Notes: a model not told the origin generated them from the letters alone. Positions 9,323-17,572 are shown, counted from the stretch's first letter. The stretch is 64,000 nucleotides of DNA from Cupriavidus necator N-1 (GCF_000219215.1 NC_015723.1:558001-622000); one strand, 5' to 3'. Numbers and translations are program-made.

Positions 9323-9340
9323 AGTCTAGGTTTATAGACT
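9323..9340. promoter_or_regulatory. Predicted GntR/HutC-type operator
   Basis: AGTCTA and TAGACT form a 6-bp inverted repeat with a 6-bp spacer, and a second AGTC/GACT pair follows at 9348-9359. HutC-type GntR regulators are known to recognise GTCTA/TAGAC half-sites. The site lies in the 305-bp region between the divergent thioesterase and GntR genes, 72 bp before the GntR start, which suits autoregulation and possible control of both directions. Binding is inferred only from sequence. Confidence 0.55.
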
Positions 9341-9412
9341 TTCATATAGTCATCCGACTTGGCTGCCTTTGGGCGGTCACTGCATCGCCCGTTTCCCGAC
9401 CTCCCTTGCCGC

Positions 9413-10189
9413 ATGGCAGACACCACCTCCAGCGAACTCCTCTCGCGCAGCCGCCAGCCGGTCTACCTGCAGCTGGCCACCATCTTCCGCCGCCAGATCG
9501 AAAGCGGCGCCTGGCGCCAGGGCGAGCGCATTCCCTCCCTGGAGGAACTGTGCCGCCAGTACGGCGTGGCGCGCATGACCATGCACCATGCCTTGTCGAT
9601 GCTCGACGAAGAAGGGCTGGTGGAGCGCGCGCGCGGGCGCGGCACTTTCGTCAGGGCACCGTGCCAGGCGCGGCGGCAGGTGTCGCTGTCGACCAGCTGG
9701 GACGAGGCGGTGGCGGTGGGCGCGCAGCTGGACACCGAAGCGATGGTCGAGTCGGCCGGCAACGTGCCGCTGCCCGCCGATCTCGGCATGCCGTGCCCCG
9801 GTGAGCGCGCCGCCGACTACCACTTCCTGCGCCGGCTGCACCGGCTGGAAGGACGGCCGTTCGCGGTGGGCGAGGTCTATATCGAAGCCGGCGTCTTTGC
9901 GCGCGAGCCCGAGGCCTTCCGCCAGGGCGCCTCGGTGCCGGTGCTGGACCGCTTCCCCGGCCTGTCGGTCAGCACCGCGCGCCAGCGCCTGTCGATCGTC
10001 GCGGCCGGGGCCGAATCCGCCGCAGCGCTGGCGCTTGCCGTGGGCGCGCCGGTGGCTGAGCTGCGCCGCTTTGCCTGTGTCCCGGGCGAGCGCGGCGAGC
10101 TGATCGTCTACTACGCACGCATCGAATTCCCGACCGAGTTTGTCTGCCTGGATTTCGACCTGCTGGCGGCGCGGCCGCGCCCGGCCTGA
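9413..10189 (+). CDS. GntR-family regulator with UTRA (HutC-type) ligand domain
   Basis: A 258-residue transcription factor. The N-terminal winged helix spans residues ~15-85 (PVYLQLATIFRRQIESGAW, then IPSLEELCRQYGVARMTMHHALSMLDEEGLVERARGRGTFV), the standard GntR DNA-binding module. The C-terminal ~170 residues have the UTRA fold pattern (HFLRRLHRLEGRPFAVGEVYI, then ARQRLSIVAA, ending in IVYYARIEFPTEFVCLDFDL). The ATG at 9413 is preferred over an upstream in-frame ATG because the domain begins just after it. It lies 58 bp ahead of the ThDP-enzyme gene in the same direction and likely controls that operon in response to a metabolite. Confidence 0.88.
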   Translation: MADTTSSELLSRSRQPVYLQLATIFRRQIESGAWRQGERIPSLEELCRQYGVARMTMHHALSMLDEEGLVERARGRGTFVRAPCQARRQVSLSTSWDEAVAVGAQLDTEAMVESAGNVPLPADLGMPCPGERAADYHFLRRLHRLEGRPFAVGEVYIEAGVFAREPEAFRQGASVPVLDRFPGLSVSTARQRLSIVAAGAESAAALALAVGAPVAELRRFACVPGERGELIVYYARIEFPTEFVCLDFDLLAARPRPA

Positions 10190-10247
10190 CGCCCCCAGTG
10201 CAACCAATGCCAACCTGCTGACCCAGAACCTGAGCGGAACCCGAGAC

Positions 10248-11810
10248 ATGGAAACTACCCAACCGATGAACGGCGCCGAGAGCCTGGTCAAGACCCTGCT
10301 CGCCAACGGCGTGGACACCTGCTTTGCCAACCCGGGCACCAGCGAAATGCACTTCGTCGCGGCGCTGGACCGCATCCCGGGCATGCGCTGCGTGCTGGGC
10401 CTGTTCGAAGGCGTGGTCACCGGCGCGGCCGATGGCTATGCGCGCATGGCCGGCAAGCCCGCCGCCACGCTGCTGCATTGCGGCCCGGGACTGGCCAACG
10501 GCCTGGCCAACCTGCACAACGCGCGCCGCGCGCAGACGCCGGTGGTCAACATCATCGGCGACCAGGCCACCTACCACCGGCCGCTGGACGCACCGCTGAC
10601 CGCGGATACCGAAGGCTGGGCCCGTCCTGTCTCCGTGTGGACGCGCACGGCCACGCAGGCTGCGTCCGTCGGCGCCGATGCCTCGTCCGCGGTGCAGGCC
10701 GCATGCGCCGCGCCGGGCGGGGTCGCCAGCCTGATCCTGCCGTCCGATGTGTGCTGGGATGCTGGCGGCGTGGTGGCCGCGCCGCTGCCGCCGCTGGCGG
10801 TGCCCAAGGTCTCGCCCGACGCCGTGCAGCAGGCCGCGCGCGTGCTGCGCTCGGGCCAGCCCACGCTGGTCGTGCTGGGGGGCAGCGCGCTGCGCGAGGC
10901 GCCGCTGGCCGATGCGCACCGCATTGCCGCAGCGACCGGCGCCCGGCTGATCTCGCCCATGTCCAATGCGCGAGTGTCGCGCGGCAGCGGCCGCCTCGCG
11001 GTGGACCGCGTGCCATATTCAGGCGACGTCGCGCGCGACAAGCTGGCCGGCATCCGCAACGTGATCCTGGTCGGCGCACCGGCGCCGGTGACGTTCTTTG
11101 CCTACCCGGGCAAGTCGCCGCGCCCGTATCCGGAAGATGCCGTGATCCATGTGCTGGCACGTCCGGAGGAAGACCTGGCCGAAGCGCTGTCCCGGCTGGC
11201 TGACGAGGTGGGCGCACGCAATGCGCCACTGCCGGCTGCCGCGGCGCCCGCATCGGTGGAGCCCGCGCGCGGCGCGGTCACGTCCGAGGCGGTGGCACGG
11301 ACACTGACCGCCTTGCTGCCCGAACAAGCCATCGTGGTGGAAGAGAGCATCAGCTTCGGCCGCGCCTTCTATCCCGGCACGGTCCATGCGGCCCCGCACG
11401 ACTGGCTGCAGCTGACCGGCGGCGCCATCGGCGAAGGCCTGCCGCTGGCCGTGGGCGCGGCGGTGGCGGCGCCGGACCGGCGCGTGGTGGCACTGCAGGC
11501 CGATGGCTCGGCCATGTACACGCTGCAGTCGCTATGGACCATGGCGCGCGAGCAGCTCGATGTCACCGTGGTGCTGCTGGCCAACCGGAAGTACGCCATC
11601 CTGCTGGGCGAGCTGGCGGGCGTGGGGGCCAACCCGGGCAAGACCGCCCTGGACATGCTGGACATTGGCAATCCCGACCTGGACTGGGTCAAGCTGGCCA
11701 ACGGCATGGGCGTGGAGGGCGCGCAGGCCAGGGACATGGAAAGTTTTGCCGACCTGTTCCGCATGGCCAATGCGCGCAAGGGGCCGTTTGTGATCGAACT
11801 GGTGATCTGA
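10248..11810 (+). CDS. ThDP-dependent enzyme of acetolactate synthase/benzoylformate decarboxylase family
   Basis: A 520-residue three-domain ThDP enzyme. The PYR domain shows FANPGTSEMHF and the catalytic Glu in LFEGVVTGAADGYARM (residues ~50). The C-terminal PP domain has the metal/diphosphate motif as ADGSAMYT...NRKYAIL; the usual first residue is Gly (GDG), here Ala. The central domain lacks an obvious FAD site, which favours a decarboxylase or lyase over true acetolactate synthase. It probably cleaves or forms a C-C bond next to a carbonyl. The following genes (DUF35, thiolase-like) suggest a CoA-ester catabolic route. Start at 10248 (METTQPMNG) is preferred over an upstream in-frame ATG inside the GntR gene. 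Confidence 0.8.
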   Translation: METTQPMNGAESLVKTLLANGVDTCFANPGTSEMHFVAALDRIPGMRCVLGLFEGVVTGAADGYARMAGKPAATLLHCGPGLANGLANLHNARRAQTPVVNIIGDQATYHRPLDAPLTADTEGWARPVSVWTRTATQAASVGADASSAVQAACAAPGGVASLILPSDVCWDAGGVVAAPLPPLAVPKVSPDAVQQAARVLRSGQPTLVVLGGSALREAPLADAHRIAAATGARLISPMSNARVSRGSGRLAVDRVPYSGDVARDKLAGIRNVILVGAPAPVTFFAYPGKSPRPYPEDAVIHVLARPEEDLAEALSRLADEVGARNAPLPAAAAPASVEPARGAVTSEAVARTLTALLPEQAIVVEESISFGRAFYPGTVHAAPHDWLQLTGGAIGEGLPLAVGAAVAAPDRRVVALQADGSAMYTLQSLWTMAREQLDVTVVLLANRKYAILLGELAGVGANPGKTALDMLDIGNPDLDWVKLANGMGVEGAQARDMESFADLFRMANARKGPFVIELVI

Positions 11811-11941
11811 GCGCGGCGCTTTCCGCATTCAAAAATCCAGCCTTTGGCAGATGTGAATTGTTGCAATGCACAGACTGCGGCAAGCTCATTGCCGTGCCAT
11901 GGAAAGCCCATGGCGGCACCATCAAAAGTGAAGGAGACTCC

Positions 11942-12334
11942 ATGCCCCAACAAGAAGCGGCGGTGGGTCCGGACAAGGCTTATGCGGAGCAGCTCGCCGC
12001 TGGCCAGTTCCGCATCCAGCATTGCCAGGACTGCAAGCGCCACGTGTTTTTCCCGCGCAATATCTGCCCGCACTGCGGCGGCGACACGCTCGCCTGGGTC
12101 GCGCCCAAGGGTAGCGGCACGGTCTATTCCACCAGCGTGATCCGCCGCAAGCCGGAAGCCGGCGGCGACTACAACGTGGTGCTGGTCGATCTGGATGAGG
12201 GCGTGCGCATGATGAGCCGCGTGGAAGGCATCGCGCCCGCCAGCGTGCGCATCGGCATGCGCGTGCAGGCGCGCGTGGCGCAGGGCAAGGAAGGCGAGGC
12301 CGCTCTCGTCGTGTTCGATCCGGTGGAGGGCTGA
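11942..12334 (+). CDS. DUF35 Zn-ribbon/OB-fold acyl-CoA-associated protein
   Basis: A 130-residue protein of the DUF35 (rubredoxin-like Zn ribbon plus OB fold) family. Four cysteines, C28/C31 and C42/C45 in HCQDCK and ICPHCGG, form the ribbon; the OB-like half follows with VYSTSVIRRKP...YNVVLVDLDEGVRMMSRVEG. These proteins bind thiolase-fold partners and help hold CoA substrates, as with ChsH2-Ltp2 in steroid side-chain cleavage and BbsA-BbsB in benzylsuccinate oxidation. GAAGGAG precedes the ATG. The gene ends 4 bp before the thiolase-like gene, a tight pairing. The 131-bp gap upstream has no clear terminator. Confidence 0.88.
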   Translation: MPQQEAAVGPDKAYAEQLAAGQFRIQHCQDCKRHVFFPRNICPHCGGDTLAWVAPKGSGTVYSTSVIRRKPEAGGDYNVVLVDLDEGVRMMSRVEGIAPASVRIGMRVQARVAQGKEGEAALVVFDPVEG

Positions 12335-12338
12335 AGCC

Positions 12339-13511
12339 ATGAGTTTGTCCAATTTGCGTGGCAGCGTCGCCATTGTCGGGGTCGGCCAGTCGGGCATGGG
12401 CGAGGCCCACGGCAAGACGGAAATGGAAATCCTGGTGGAGGCCGCCAAGGCCGCCGTCAGGGATGCGGGCCTGTCGATGCGCGACATCGACGGCATCGCC
12501 ACTGCCAGCGTCGGCGCCAGCATGTGGGTGATGCCGGTGGCCGAGTACCTCGGCATCAAGCCCAAGTTTGTCGACAGCACCATGATCGGCGGCTCCAGCT
12601 TTGTCTCGCACATGCTGCCGGCGATGATGGCGCTCGAATCGGGCCAGTGCGATGCGGTGCTGGTCTGCTACGGCAGCAACCAGCGCACCTCCACCGTCGG
12701 CCGCGCCGGCATCTCCAAGGTGCGCGCGGTGCTGGACCCGCAGCCGTATGAGCACCCGTACAGCCCGCTGCAGCCGATCACGTCGTATGCACTCGCCGCG
12801 GCGCGCCATATGCACCAGTACGGCACCACGCGCGAGCACTTGGCCGAGGTCGCCGTGGCCGCGCGCAAGTGGGCGCAGCTCAATCCGGAAGCGATGATGC
12901 GGGACCCGCTCAGCATCGACGACGTGCTCAATGCGCGCATGGTTTCCGACCCGCTGTCAGTGCGTGACTGCTGCCTGGTCACCGATGGCGCCGGTGCCTA
13001 TGTGATGGTGCGCGCGGACCGCGCCAGGGACCTGGCCAAGCCGCCGGTCTATGTGCTGGGCAATGCCACCGCCACGTGGCACCGCCAGATCTCGTGCATG
13101 CCGGACCTGACTGTCACGGCCGCCAAGGAATCCGGCGAGCGCGCCTTCGCCATGGCGGGCCTCAAGCCGTCTGATGTCGATGTGGCTGAGCTTTATGATG
13201 CGTTCACCATCAATACGCTGCTGTTCTTGGAAGACCTGGGGTTCTGCGCCAAGGGCGAGGGCGGTCAGTTTGTCAGCGGCGGCGGCATTGCGCCGGGTGG
13301 GCGGCTGCCGGTGAATACCAATGGCGGTGGGTTGTCATGCGTGCATCCTGGGATGTATGGGATGTTCATCACTATTGAGGCGGTGCGGCAGTTGCGGGGG
13401 GAATGTGGGGAGCGGCAGGTGGAGGGTGCCGAAGTTGCCGTGGTGCATGGGAATGGAGGGACGTTGTCTAGTCAGGCTACGGCGATTCTGGGGACTGCGG
13501 CGACGGTTTAA
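12339..13511 (+). CDS. Thiolase-superfamily protein without nucleophilic Cys (probable Ltp2-like aldolase)
   Basis: A 390-residue SCP-x/thiolase-fold protein. At the place of the active-site cysteine it reads TMIGGSSFVSH, with no Cys. The usual His of the HDCF-type loop is Tyr (AELYDAFTINTLL). The C-terminal motif keeps the His (GGGLSCVHPGMYGM), followed by a Tyr. These changes are like those reported for Ltp2-type retro-aldolases, which use a thiolase scaffold with tyrosines. Together with the adjoining DUF35 protein, a heterodimeric CoA-ester aldolase/lyase is more likely than a thiolase. Real thiolytic activity is unlikely from the sequence. The last ~200 bp of the gene are less GC-rich and T-rich at third positions compared with the rest. 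Confidence 0.82.
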   Translation: MSLSNLRGSVAIVGVGQSGMGEAHGKTEMEILVEAAKAAVRDAGLSMRDIDGIATASVGASMWVMPVAEYLGIKPKFVDSTMIGGSSFVSHMLPAMMALESGQCDAVLVCYGSNQRTSTVGRAGISKVRAVLDPQPYEHPYSPLQPITSYALAAARHMHQYGTTREHLAEVAVAARKWAQLNPEAMMRDPLSIDDVLNARMVSDPLSVRDCCLVTDGAGAYVMVRADRARDLAKPPVYVLGNATATWHRQISCMPDLTVTAAKESGERAFAMAGLKPSDVDVAELYDAFTINTLLFLEDLGFCAKGEGGQFVSGGGIAPGGRLPVNTNGGGLSCVHPGMYGMFITIEAVRQLRGECGERQVEGAEVAVVHGNGGTLSSQATAILGTAATV

Positions 13512-13537
13512 TTGTGTTTTGGGCTTGGTGCCATTAC

Positions 13538-13785
13538 GGTCGCTTGTCGCCCTTGGCGGGCGTGGCTGTTTCGCCGGCGTAGCCGGCGAGTCACTTTTTG
13601 TCCGAGCGACAAAAAGTAACCAAAAAACGCGTCGCCAGAGCGGCTGGCAATCAATTCCACGGTGGTGGTAGTTCGCACGGTGGTGCTTTCCGTTTGGGCG
13701 TGGGTGCCCGTTCGACCCTGCTACGCCATGTGAGTCAGTGACAGTGCCTACGTTAACCCACTATTGAACGATCCCCATGCAGGGC
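13538..13785 (+). repeat. Left arm of long imperfect inverted repeat (intergenic hairpin element, copy A)
   Basis: Starting 26 bp after the thiolase-like gene, this ~248-bp stretch recurs in reverse complement at 15568-15372 and, beyond the IS, at 13977-13926. The two copies are alike over nearly their full length, from CGGTCGCTTGTCGCCCTTGG to TTGAACGATCCCCA. The copy contains the hairpin ACTTTTTGTC-CGAGC-GACAAAAAGT, preceded by a GCCGGCG..CGCCGGC-type stem. It gives no credible protein; a spurious frame crosses it. Confidence 0.8.
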
Positions 13786-13977
13786 GTAGGCCGCCTGCTG
13801 CCGACGGCATCGCGGGGACGCCTACGGCTGCTGCGCAGGCTCAAAATGCGCTGACGGTCATTGGGCGCTTGCGCGGAGCGCAGCCGAAGGCGTTGATGCG
13901 ATATCGCTGGAGAGCGCGGGCCACCGCCCGACTTGGGGATCGTTCAAAAGCCGGTTATCGCAGGCACTGGCACACAC

Positions 13978-15363
13978 GGGCCTGTCAGTTTTTTTGTGTG
14001 CAGGGCAGTTAAAGGCTCATCGTCATTTCGACCGGTGAGCCAGTATTATCTCAACGATGTGGATGGGTGAAGCGCTCCTCGTAGAGGATTGCAAACTGGT
14101 TCATGGCAGCCTTCCAGTCATGCGTTGAACTGCCCCACTTCCCGGTGATGTTGCGCAGGGCCAGCCACAGCAGCTTGGTCGCCGCTTCATCGCTGGGGAA
14201 GTGACCCCGCGTCTTGATGATCTTGCGCAGTTGGGCGTTGACGCTCTCGATCGCGTTGGTCGTGTAGATGATCTTGCGGATCGCCGGCGGGAACGTAAAG
14301 AACGGGATCACCTGGTCCCACGCGCGACGCCAGGACGCGGCGATCGGGGTGTACCGCTTGCCCCATTCCCCTTGCTCGAAGGCCGCCAGCTCGGCCAGCG
14401 CAGCCTCCACGGTGGGCGCGGTGTACACGGGCTTGAGCGCCGCAGCCACGGCCCGGCGCTCCTTCCAACTGGCGTATTCCAAACTGTTCCGGATCAGATG
14501 CACGATGCAGGTCTGCAGCGTGGTGTTCGGGAACACCGCGGCCAGGGCCTGTTCCATGCCCTTAAGACCATCGGTCACCGCGATCAGTATGTCCTGGGTG
14601 CCACGGGTCTTCAGGTCGTTGAACACCTTCATCCAGAACTTGGCACCTTCGGTGGTCTCGATCCACAGGCCCAGGATGTCGCGCGTGCCGTCCGGCAGCA
14701 CGCCCAAGGCCAGGTAGACGGCCTTGTTGCGCACCACGCCGTCCTCACGCATCTTGACCCGCAGCGCGTCGAAGAACACGACCGGATACATCACCTCAAG
14801 CGGGCGGGCCTGCCAGGCAGTGACTTCGTCCATCACTGCATCGGTCACCGAGCTGATGAACTCGGGCGAGACCTCGGTGCCGTACTGTTCGGCCAGAAAC
14901 GCCTGGATCTCGCGCACGGTCATGCCACGGGCGTACATGGCGATGATCTTGTCGTCGAACCCGGTGAAGCGCCGTTCGTGCTTGGGAATCAGGATCGGAT
15001 CGAAGCTGCCATCGCGGTCGCGCGGGATGTCCACCCTCAGCGGGCCATCCTCGGTCAGGACGGTCTTGGCGCTCTTGCCGTTGCGCTGGTTGGCCGTGCC
15101 GGCCGGGCGCTCCGCGCCCGGCTGGTAGCCCAGGTGATGGCCGAGCTCGGCGCCCAAGGCGCGCTCGATCAGGGCCTTCTTGAACGCCATCGAGGCGTCC
15201 TGAACCGCCTCGGCGGTCATGGGGCCCTTCACGAAATGGGCGATCAGGTCCTCGGGAATGGCCGGCAGCTCACGGTCTGCGGCTTGGCTGGTTTTCGTCT
15301 TGCGTGGCATACATGCTCCTTATCGACATGTTATGCCCTAAACACAAAATTTCTGACAGGTCC
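13978..15363 (-). mobile_element. Complete IS256-family insertion sequence, 1386 bp
   Basis: Both ends are visible: the left terminus GGGCCTGTCAG...TTTGTGTGCAGGGCA matches the reverse complement of the right terminus GGACCTGTCAG...TTTGTGTTTAGGGCA (about 26 of 30 positions). The element is flanked by identical 8-bp direct repeats GCACACAC at 13970-13977 and 15364-15371, the target duplication length typical of the family. It carries one intact transposase on the minus strand and no passenger gene. The intact duplication argues that it moved here by simple transposition and has not recombined since. Confidence 0.95.
14051..15310 (-). CDS. IS256-family (Mutator-type) transposase
   Basis: A 419-residue DDE transposase. 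The acidic residues appear in the expected contexts: VVFFDALRVKMREDG (first D), LIAVTDGLKGMEQAL (second D, followed by the helix and the CIVHLIRNSLEYASWK signature) and TTNAIESVNAQLRKI (E). The N-terminal half has the usual NGxxxKTVLTEDGPLRVDIPRDRDGSFDP segment. It is full length with no stop or frameshift, so the element is probably active. The start at 15310 (MPRKTKTSQ) has CTCC/GGAG upstream and lies 53 bp inside the element end. Confidence 0.95.
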   Translation of the reverse strand: MPRKTKTSQAADRELPAIPEDLIAHFVKGPMTAEAVQDASMAFKKALIERALGAELGHHLGYQPGAERPAGTANQRNGKSAKTVLTEDGPLRVDIPRDRDGSFDPILIPKHERRFTGFDDKIIAMYARGMTVREIQAFLAEQYGTEVSPEFISSVTDAVMDEVTAWQARPLEVMYPVVFFDALRVKMREDGVVRNKAVYLALGVLPDGTRDILGLWIETTEGAKFWMKVFNDLKTRGTQDILIAVTDGLKGMEQALAAVFPNTTLQTCIVHLIRNSLEYASWKERRAVAAALKPVYTAPTVEAALAELAAFEQGEWGKRYTPIAASWRRAWDQVIPFFTFPPAIRKIIYTTNAIESVNAQLRKIIKTRGHFPSDEAATKLLWLALRNITGKWGSSTHDWKAAMNQFAILYEERFTHPHR

Positions 15364-15592
15364 GCACACACTCACATGGCGTTAGCAGGGTCGAACCGCG
15401 ACCACATCCAAACGGCAAGCACCGCCGCCCATATGACCGACGCCGCGTAATTGATTGCTAGCCGCATAGGCGACGCGTTTCTTGCTTACTTCTTGTCGCT
15501 TGGACAAGAAGTAAGTCGCCGGCTACGCCGGCGAAACAGCCACGCATGCCAAGGGCGACAAGCGACCGCATGGCGCACAACCCAAGCCCACC

Positions 15593-16003
15593 TCAATCCG
15601 CCAACTCACTCCACCCTTGCTCACCCCCCAACCCGGGCAATAGTCGCACCACATATTCATGCAACCGCGACAATTCAAACGCAATCCCATCCGGAAACCC
15701 CTGCCGCCCACCCCGCTTATCGATCAGCAACTCAACCAGGAAAGCATGCAGAGCCGCCGGATTGGCAGCAAGCGCAGCCAACTGGTTGCCGATGCGTGCA
15801 TATCGGCGGCATAGCTCCACGGGGCGCGCCTCGGCCGGCAGCGACGCCAGCCACCGCATGGCGACATCTGAAAGCAAGGTATCTTCCGGCGACGGCGCTC
15901 GCCGCACGCCGCTCCAGTCAGGCTCGGCTTGCAATGGCGGCGCACCGTCCAGTACCTTCTTTGCTTCCTCAACGGTGACGAATTCAAAAGAGAGGGGTTC
16001 CAT
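15593..16003 (-). CDS. Small hypothetical protein
   Basis: A 136-residue acidic, Leu/Ala-rich soluble protein without signal peptide or membrane segment. I use the ATG at 16003 (MEPLSFEFVTVEEAKKVL), which has GGAG about five bases upstream; an upstream in-frame ATG at 16042 is less supported. Predicted mostly helical, with no motif I recognise. It ends 25 bp before copy B of the inverted repeat and follows the bcsZ gene on the same strand with a 130-bp gap. Coding seems genuine because its codon third positions are GC-rich, but the function is unknown. Confidence 0.65.
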   Translation of the reverse strand: MEPLSFEFVTVEEAKKVLDGAPPLQAEPDWSGVRRAPSPEDTLLSDVAMRWLASLPAEARPVELCRRYARIGNQLAALAANPAALHAFLVELLIDKRGGRQGFPDGIAFELSRLHEYVVRLLPGLGGEQGWSELAD

Positions 16004-16133
16004 GCCGGCTCCGGAATCAGACCAACGCGCACCGCTGCGCATTAACTCGCATTCTAGCGATTACGGCGCCTCGCAGGCTATCTTGACAGCCATGCCAGCC
16101 TCAGCCTTCGTGCGCCTTCTTCGCTAGCGCCTG

Positions 16134-17195
16134 TCAGCGCGCGGGGCATCCGGTCTCCCATGCGGGGACGAGCGCGCCGTCGCGCGCGAAGCGGAACTGG
16201 CCGTCGAGGTAGCCCAGGCCGAACAGCGTCAGCACCTGCGTGTAGTAGCCGGGCTGGCCGGTCTGCGTATCCACGCGTTCGGGCGGGAAGCCCTTGGCCG
16301 CCACGTAGTCCGCCAGCGGCGTGAAGGCGCGCAGCAGAGCGGCGCGCTGGGGCGCGTCGCTGGCCAGCATGCCGGCCCACAGGTAGACGCGGATCGCGTT
16401 GTAGGCGCTTTCGGCTTGCGTTTGCGCATCGGGCAGGAAGCCCCGCCCGGTCTCGTATTCCACCCAGTCCGGCGAGAAGCCGCGCGGTGCGGTGTCCAGC
16501 ATCAGCCTGGCCGAACTGGCCACCAGTTGCTGCCAGGCCGGTTCATCGGGCAGCAACGTGGCCAGCCGGCGCATGACCTGCATCGGCACGTAGCTTGGGT
16601 TGAGGCGCCAGCGGCGCTCGCTCAGCTTGAATCCCTGCGTTCCGGGCAACACGGTGCGGCCCAGGCCTGGCAGCACCGCCGTTTCCTCGCGCAGGATGCG
16701 CCGGGCCATCAGCGTGCCGAGCGCGGTGAAGCGCCGCTCCTGCCAGAGCCGGCCGGCCTCCAGCAGGGTGTAGGCGAGCCACAGGTCGGCGTCCGAGGCC
16801 GGGTTGGCATCGATCACGCCCCAGCTGTCCGCGGCCTTGCCGGCAGACCTGGCCTGCTCCGGCGGCAGCCGTCCCCAGATCCAGGCCGGCAGGTGCGCGA
16901 TCAGGTCCCCCTGAGCGAGGTTGTTCTCGGTCCACGCAAGCAGCTTGTCGAAGCTGGCGCGGTCATTGGCGGCGAGGGCAAATAACAGGCCGTAGGCCTG
17001 GCCTTCAGACACCGTGGCCTGGTTCTCGGTACTGGCGTCGATCACGCGGCCGTCGGCGCTCAGCAGGGTTTGCCTGAAGGCATCCCAGTCCGCCCACTTG
17101 CAGACCGGGGCGCTGGCAGCCGGGGCGGCCAGCGAGGCACAGGCCAGCGCACCGGCGAGCAGCCATCGGGTCAGGCCCGTCAGCGTGCGCCGCAT
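16134..17195 (-). CDS. bcsZ: Secreted GH8 endoglucanase (BcsZ-type cellulase)
   Basis: A 353-residue periplasmic endo-beta-1,4-glucanase of glycoside hydrolase family 8. A Sec signal peptide (MRRTLTGLTRWLLAGALACASLAAPAASA) supports the start at 17195. The general acid lies in TVSEGQAYGLLFALAAND (Glu of SEGQAYG) and the catalytic Asp region in DANPASDADLWLAYTLLEAG; SYVPMQVMRRLA and SAYNAIRVYLWAGML match the helical barrel core. BcsZ normally trims cellulose within the bcs operon, yet no bcsA/B/C is visible here, so it is orphaned in this window. Upstream, 17196-17530 is intergenic with no feature I can name. Confidence 0.88.
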   Translation of the reverse strand: MRRTLTGLTRWLLAGALACASLAAPAASAPVCKWADWDAFRQTLLSADGRVIDASTENQATVSEGQAYGLLFALAANDRASFDKLLAWTENNLAQGDLIAHLPAWIWGRLPPEQARSAGKAADSWGVIDANPASDADLWLAYTLLEAGRLWQERRFTALGTLMARRILREETAVLPGLGRTVLPGTQGFKLSERRWRLNPSYVPMQVMRRLATLLPDEPAWQQLVASSARLMLDTAPRGFSPDWVEYETGRGFLPDAQTQAESAYNAIRVYLWAGMLASDAPQRAALLRAFTPLADYVAAKGFPPERVDTQTGQPGYYTQVLTLFGLGYLDGQFRFARDGALVPAWETGCPAR

Positions 17196-17541
17196 GTCAG
17201 CGCCCGTTGCGCCGTGCCGCCAGCCACGAGGCGGAAGGCAGTGCGCCGTGACGGCGACCAGGAGCGGAGCGGGGCGGATCATATGCAGGATGCGGGTTCT
17301 TAGCATGCGTCCGGTTACAGGTGCCGCGCCGGCGAGGGCGTGGTGGCTGCGCTGCGCACGGATTTACCGGGAATTTCGAGCCATGTCCCGGCTCCGCCCG
17401 GCAGATACCCTGATCGCCACCTGCACTGCAACTCGGAGCAATGTTCAAGCCTGTGCGGGGCAGTGTAGACCTAGAAAGCACCGCGCGAGCCACATTTCCA
17501 CCGGGTCTAAAAAAAGATTCAGGGGTGATATAGAAAAGCAG

Positions 17542-17572
17542 AAACGCCGCCCCTGGCAAGGGGGCGGCGTTT
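17542..17572 (-). terminator. Rho-independent terminator after lipoprotein gene
   Basis: AAACGCCGCCCC and GGGGCGGCGTTT form a 12-bp stem with a 7-nt loop. On the minus strand it is followed by a T-rich tract (CTGCTTTTC). It lies 57 bp after the stop of the lipoprotein gene, ending the long minus-strand transcript that begins near 23.8 kb. Confidence 0.8.

Larger units (their letters stand above)
13926..15568 (-). repeat. Right arm of the inverted repeat (copy B), split by the IS
   Basis: Copy B consists of 13926-13977 plus 15372-15568, read on the minus strand. Removing the IS and one copy of its 8-bp duplication restores a continuous match to copy A. Its hairpin reads ACTTCTTGTC-CAAGC-GACAAGAAGT, differing from copy A by a paired T-to-C/A-to-G change that keeps the stem. 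The ~140 bp between the arms (13786-13925) hold nothing I recognise. The arms lie between two convergent genes. Confidence 0.75.

Noticed and set aside
12339..13511. Annotation as acetyl-CoA acetyltransferase
   Set aside because: The nucleophilic Cys and the catalytic His of thiolases are replaced, so a thiolase reaction is not supported despite the fold.
13321..13671. Open frame of ~116 codons over the thiolase 3' end and the repeat
   Set aside because: It only crosses the hairpin element; similar spurious peptides arise wherever this repeat occurs.
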